Assembly (NCBI RefSeq): GCF_002242805.1
Contig: NZ_MCGQ01000006.1
Location: 31,745-95,744, forward strand
Direction: 5' to 3'
DNA length: 64,000 nucleotides
Source: Streptomyces diastatochromogenes
Lineage (GTDB): Bacteria; Actinomycetota; Actinomycetes; Streptomycetales; Streptomycetaceae
Shown: piece after piece, positions 61,476 through 64,000 of the stretch
Numbering within the stretch: position 1 is the first letter of the stretch
Layout of the letters: the number at the start of each line of letters is the position of its first letter
Made by a program: the position numbers and the translations under genes
The notes under the pieces: generated by a model
Seen by the model: the letters and a program-made list of their open reading frames with translations, nothing else
Databases searched by the model: none
What the model was told of the DNA's origin: nothing

Positions 61476-62636
61476 ATGATTGCCAGCCTTTCCCTGCCCC
61501 GGATCCTGCGCGTCGGACGTGGCGCCGTCGGTGAACTGGGCGATGTGGCCACAGGGCTGGGCCTGCGCCGCCCCCTGCTGGTGACGGACGCGTTCCTCGC
61601 CGGAACCGGTGCGGCGGAGCGGCTGATGACGACGTTGAGGGAAGCCGGTCTGCAACCGCGCCTGTTCGCCGAAACCGTCCCGGATCCGACGACCGACTCG
61701 CTGGGCGCGGGACTGGACGTCCTGCGTGAGCACGAGGCGGACTCGGTGATCGGATTCGGCGGCGGCAGCCCGATGGACACCGCCAAGGCCCTCGGCCTGC
61801 TGGGCGTCCAGGGCGGGCGGATGCGGGACTACAAGGCCCCGCACACCAACCTCGGCCCGGCACTTCCGGTGATCGCGGTCCCGACGACCGCCGGCAGCGG
61901 CTCCGAGGCCACTCAGTTCACCGTCATCACCGATAGCGCCACGGACGAGAAGATGCTCTGCACGGGGCCCGCGTTCCTGCCGGTCGCCGCCGTCATCGAC
62001 TTCGAGCTGACCCTGTCGATGCCCTCGCGCCTGACCGCTGACACCGGCGTCGACGCGCTGACACACGCAGTCGAGGCGTATGTGAGCCGCAAGTCCAACC
62101 CGTTCTCGGACGGCCTTGCCCTGAACGCGATCCACACCATCGGCCGCCACCTCCGCCGCGCCTACGCCGACGGGGAAGACATCGAGGCCCGCGAGGCGAT
62201 GATGCTCGCCGCGACCCAGGCCGGCATCGCCTTCTCCAACTCCAGCGTGGCGCTCGTCCACGGCATGAGCCGTCCGATCGGCGCTCACTTCCACGTCGCC
62301 CACGGCCTGTCGAACGCGATGCTCTTCCCGGCCGTGACGGCGTTCTCCGTGCACGCGGCCGAGAGCCGGTACGCCGACTGCGCCCGCGCGCTCGGAGCCG
62401 CCGACGACAGCGACAGCGACGCCGGGGCCGCCGGGAAGTTCGTGGCGGCACTCCGTACCCTGTGCAGGGACCTTGAGGTGCCCACGCCGCAGACCCACGG
62501 CATCGACAAGGACAAGTGGTTGCGGCTGTTGCCGCTCATGGCCGAGCAGGCGCTCGCGTCCGGGTCTCCCGCCAACAACCCGCTCGTACCCACCGCGGAC
62601 GAGATCCAGGATCTGTATGCGCAGATCTACGCCTGA
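61476..62636 (+). CDS. Iron-containing alcohol dehydrogenase (type III)
   Basis: Fe-ADH (386 aa) that interconverts alcohols and aldehydes/ketones with NAD(P). FGGGSPMDTAKALGLL and PTTAGSGSEATQFTVI bind cofactor; metal ligands are in DTGVDALTHAVEAYVSRKSNP (Asp, His) and VHGMSRPIGAHFHVAHGLSNA (two His). ATG 61476 after GAAAGGG. Start of a two-gene unit with the hydrolase-like gene at 62685. Confidence 0.95.
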   Translation: MIASLSLPRILRVGRGAVGELGDVATGLGLRRPLLVTDAFLAGTGAAERLMTTLREAGLQPRLFAETVPDPTTDSLGAGLDVLREHEADSVIGFGGGSPMDTAKALGLLGVQGGRMRDYKAPHTNLGPALPVIAVPTTAGSGSEATQFTVITDSATDEKMLCTGPAFLPVAAVIDFELTLSMPSRLTADTGVDALTHAVEAYVSRKSNPFSDGLALNAIHTIGRHLRRAYADGEDIEAREAMMLAATQAGIAFSNSSVALVHGMSRPIGAHFHVAHGLSNAMLFPAVTAFSVHAAESRYADCARALGAADDSDSDAGAAGKFVAALRTLCRDLEVPTPQTHGIDKDKWLRLLPLMAEQALASGSPANNPLVPTADEIQDLYAQIYA

Positions 62637-62684
62637 CACAGCGAGGACGGGCCGTGATGACCCCGGAGTACGGAGTGCCGATCC

Positions 62685-63695
62685 ATGGCTGACGCCGCAG
62701 AGAACGACGTTGTCATCGACGTCCACCGGGGTGTCGGCCGGATCCTGCTGAACCGCCCCAAGGCGCTCAACGCCCTGACGACCGGCATGGTCGCCGCCAT
62801 CGACCGTGCGCTCGTCGCGTGGGAGGGCACGCCGCTGTCGGCCGTGGTGTTCGCCGGCTCCGGAGCGAAGGCCTTCTGCGCCGGTGGGGACATCCGCACG
62901 ATCCGCGAGTACAGCCTCGCCGGCGATGCCGACGCCAGTGAGCGGTTCTTCGCCACCGAATACCGGCTCAACGCCCGGATCGCCGCGTACCCCGTCCCGA
63001 TCGTGTCGCTCATCGACGGCGTGTGCATGGGTGGCGGCCTCGGCCTGTCCGTCCACGGTGCCTTCCGCGTCGTCACCGAGAAGGCGGTACTCGCGATGCC
63101 CGAGACCGGGATCGGGTTCTTTCCGGACATCGGGGCCAGCTACTTTCTGCCCAGGCTGCCCGGCGCGATCGGCATGTACCTGGGACTGACCGGACACCGG
63201 CTCGACGCGGCCGACGCCCTGTACACGGGGCTGGCTACGCACTTCGTCGCCGGGGACAGCCTCGACGCGGTCGCGGACGCCCTGGCCGACAATCCCGGCG
63301 ACCCGGTGGACGTCGTCCTGAACCGCCTGGCCGGCTGTTCCCCCGTGGCGGGGAGTGGGCTGGCGAAGGTACGCGGCGAAGTGGACTGGGCGTTCGGCGC
63401 CCCGGTGCTCGGCGAGATCGAGAAACGCCTGCACCACCTCGGCACTCCATGGGCTGTGGCCGCGCTGACCGCCCTGGAGGCCGCCTCGCCGCAGAGCCTG
63501 GAGATCACCCACGCCCTGCTGGCCCGGGGCAGGCAGCACACGTTGCGCCAGTGCCTGGACACCGAACTCGCCCTCACGCGCACGGTGATCCGGACGCCGG
63601 ACTTCCTGGAGGGCGTCCGCGCGGCCCTGGTCGACAAGGACCGCAGTCCCGCATGGCGACGCGCAGCGGACGACGCCCGCACCCAGCCGACCTGA
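62685..63695 (+). CDS. 3-hydroxyisobutyryl-CoA hydrolase-like enzyme (crotonase fold)
   Basis: Crotonase-family protein (336 aa). KALNALTTGM, FCAGGDIRTIREY, GVCMGGGLGLSVHGAFRV and AMPETGIGFFPDIGASYFLPRL are characteristic of HIBYL-CoA hydrolases rather than hydratases (Glu in PETGIG and the FPDIG motif). The C-terminal domain (residues 250-336) is also present. That enzyme acts in valine breakdown, giving 3-hydroxyisobutyrate, whose oxidation would suit the adjacent dehydrogenase. Starts 48 nt after the Fe-ADH stop. Confidence 0.9.
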   Translation: MADAAENDVVIDVHRGVGRILLNRPKALNALTTGMVAAIDRALVAWEGTPLSAVVFAGSGAKAFCAGGDIRTIREYSLAGDADASERFFATEYRLNARIAAYPVPIVSLIDGVCMGGGLGLSVHGAFRVVTEKAVLAMPETGIGFFPDIGASYFLPRLPGAIGMYLGLTGHRLDAADALYTGLATHFVAGDSLDAVADALADNPGDPVDVVLNRLAGCSPVAGSGLAKVRGEVDWAFGAPVLGEIEKRLHHLGTPWAVAALTALEAASPQSLEITHALLARGRQHTLRQCLDTELALTRTVIRTPDFLEGVRAALVDKDRSPAWRRAADDARTQPT

Positions 63696-64000
63696 CGATC
63701 TCCGGGTGCGGGCGGGGCGTCGCCCGGCCGGCTCTGGTCCCCGGGCGGGCTCTCCGCAACGGGGGGCATCACGATCGGGCGCGGGGAAGGAGCGCCGCCC
63801 GGCGACTCGGGCGTTTCCGAACTCGCCGCGACAACGCGCCATGAAGCGGCCGCAGTTGCCGAGCCGCACCACCGTGACCGACATTCCGTCAGCTCCTCAA
63901 GCAGGTGGAAGCGCCGGGCGCCCCGAACGGGCGCCCGGAGACCGACGACCGGGCTCAGCCCGTGGCCGCCGTAGGGTCGCCGACCGCAGGCCGTTCGACC
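63696..64000. other. Gene-free right end
   Basis: About 305 bp with no recognisable gene or strong hairpin up to the window edge; a gene could begin beyond it. Confidence 0.4.

Noticed and set aside
61326..63884. 852-codon minus-strand frame opposite the Fe-ADH and hydrolase genes
   Set aside because: Length only reflects the lack of stop codons in GC-rich antisense DNA; Gly/Arg/Val-rich without motifs.

Overview
The window is very GC-rich DNA with a strong third-position GC bias, GTG/ATG starts, GTGA/ATGA stop-start overlaps and the protein families of a soil actinomycete. Streptomyces or a close relative fits best (inference; no rRNA or other marker is present). I recognise about 54 protein-coding genes or gene remnants. 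They are mostly short catabolic or redox transcription units, each next to its own regulator: seven TetR, three HxlR, one LysR, one GlxA/AraC, one CGNR and one NarL-type regulator. This looks like an accessory, chromosome-arm type region rather than core genome.

Region 1 (1-2.6 kb): a two-component pair, cut by the left window edge. The kinase carries a second, degenerate kinase module. Region 2 (2.7-12 kb): a probable defence island. It holds a DNA ligase cut off inside its adenylation domain, a dead IS3-family element, a HEPN-like gene abutting a roughly 1,525-residue SF1 helicase with a C-terminal Vsr/DUF559-like nuclease, and a membrane-anchored Mrr-type nuclease. A broken MFS gene closes it. 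The HEPN + helicase + Vsr set matches the parts of the single-protein Hhe system, here split over two genes. This is the best candidate for a little-described system.

Region 3 (12.4-24.2 kb): TetR/aldo-keto reductase divergon; SDR and TetR genes that share an ATAAC-N3-GTTAT operator; an acyl-CoA operon (enoyl-CoA hydratase, hydrolase, acyl-CoA ligase); SDR; alpha/beta hydrolase/TetR divergon; haloacid dehalogenase. Region 4 (24.3-29.7 kb): a GlxA/AraC regulator with two SnoaL-domain genes, one fused to a quinone-oxidoreductase-like domain and one Tat-exported but frameshifted. The two upstream regions are about 70-bp repeats of each other. Region 5 (29.7-34.5 kb): TetR, dihydrolipoyl dehydrogenase, saccharopine-dehydrogenase-like reductase/TetR divergon, HxlR.

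Region 6 (35.1-42.6 kb): a seven-gene operon of alcohol dehydrogenase, cupin, alpha/beta hydrolase, 3-hydroxyacyl-CoA dehydrogenase, Baeyer-Villiger monooxygenase, esterase and acyl-CoA ligase. Together they could take an alcohol or ketone via an ester to an acyl-CoA. Region 7 (42.7-49.5 kb): F420-type LLM oxidoreductase/TetR/NADP oxidoreductase regulon with repeated GACAGAC operators; SDR-MFS exporter pair; hydrolase/CGNR divergon. Region 8 (49.6-57.2 kb): HxlR and a short-chain acid module (DUF485, sodium:solute symporter, PrpE-like synthetase), then a SpoIIE-type phosphatase. Region 9 (57.3-64 kb): Old Yellow Enzyme, thioesterase, HxlR, TetR, LysR/Fe-alcohol dehydrogenase divergon and a 3-hydroxyisobutyryl-CoA hydrolase-like enzyme.

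An operator placed directly on the -10 box recurs at five unlinked promoters (about 20.95, 22.32, 29.74, 45.62 and 57.27 kb). It suggests that one TetR protein, probably the one encoded at 29.8 kb, ties several of these units into one electrophile- or xenobiotic-type response.
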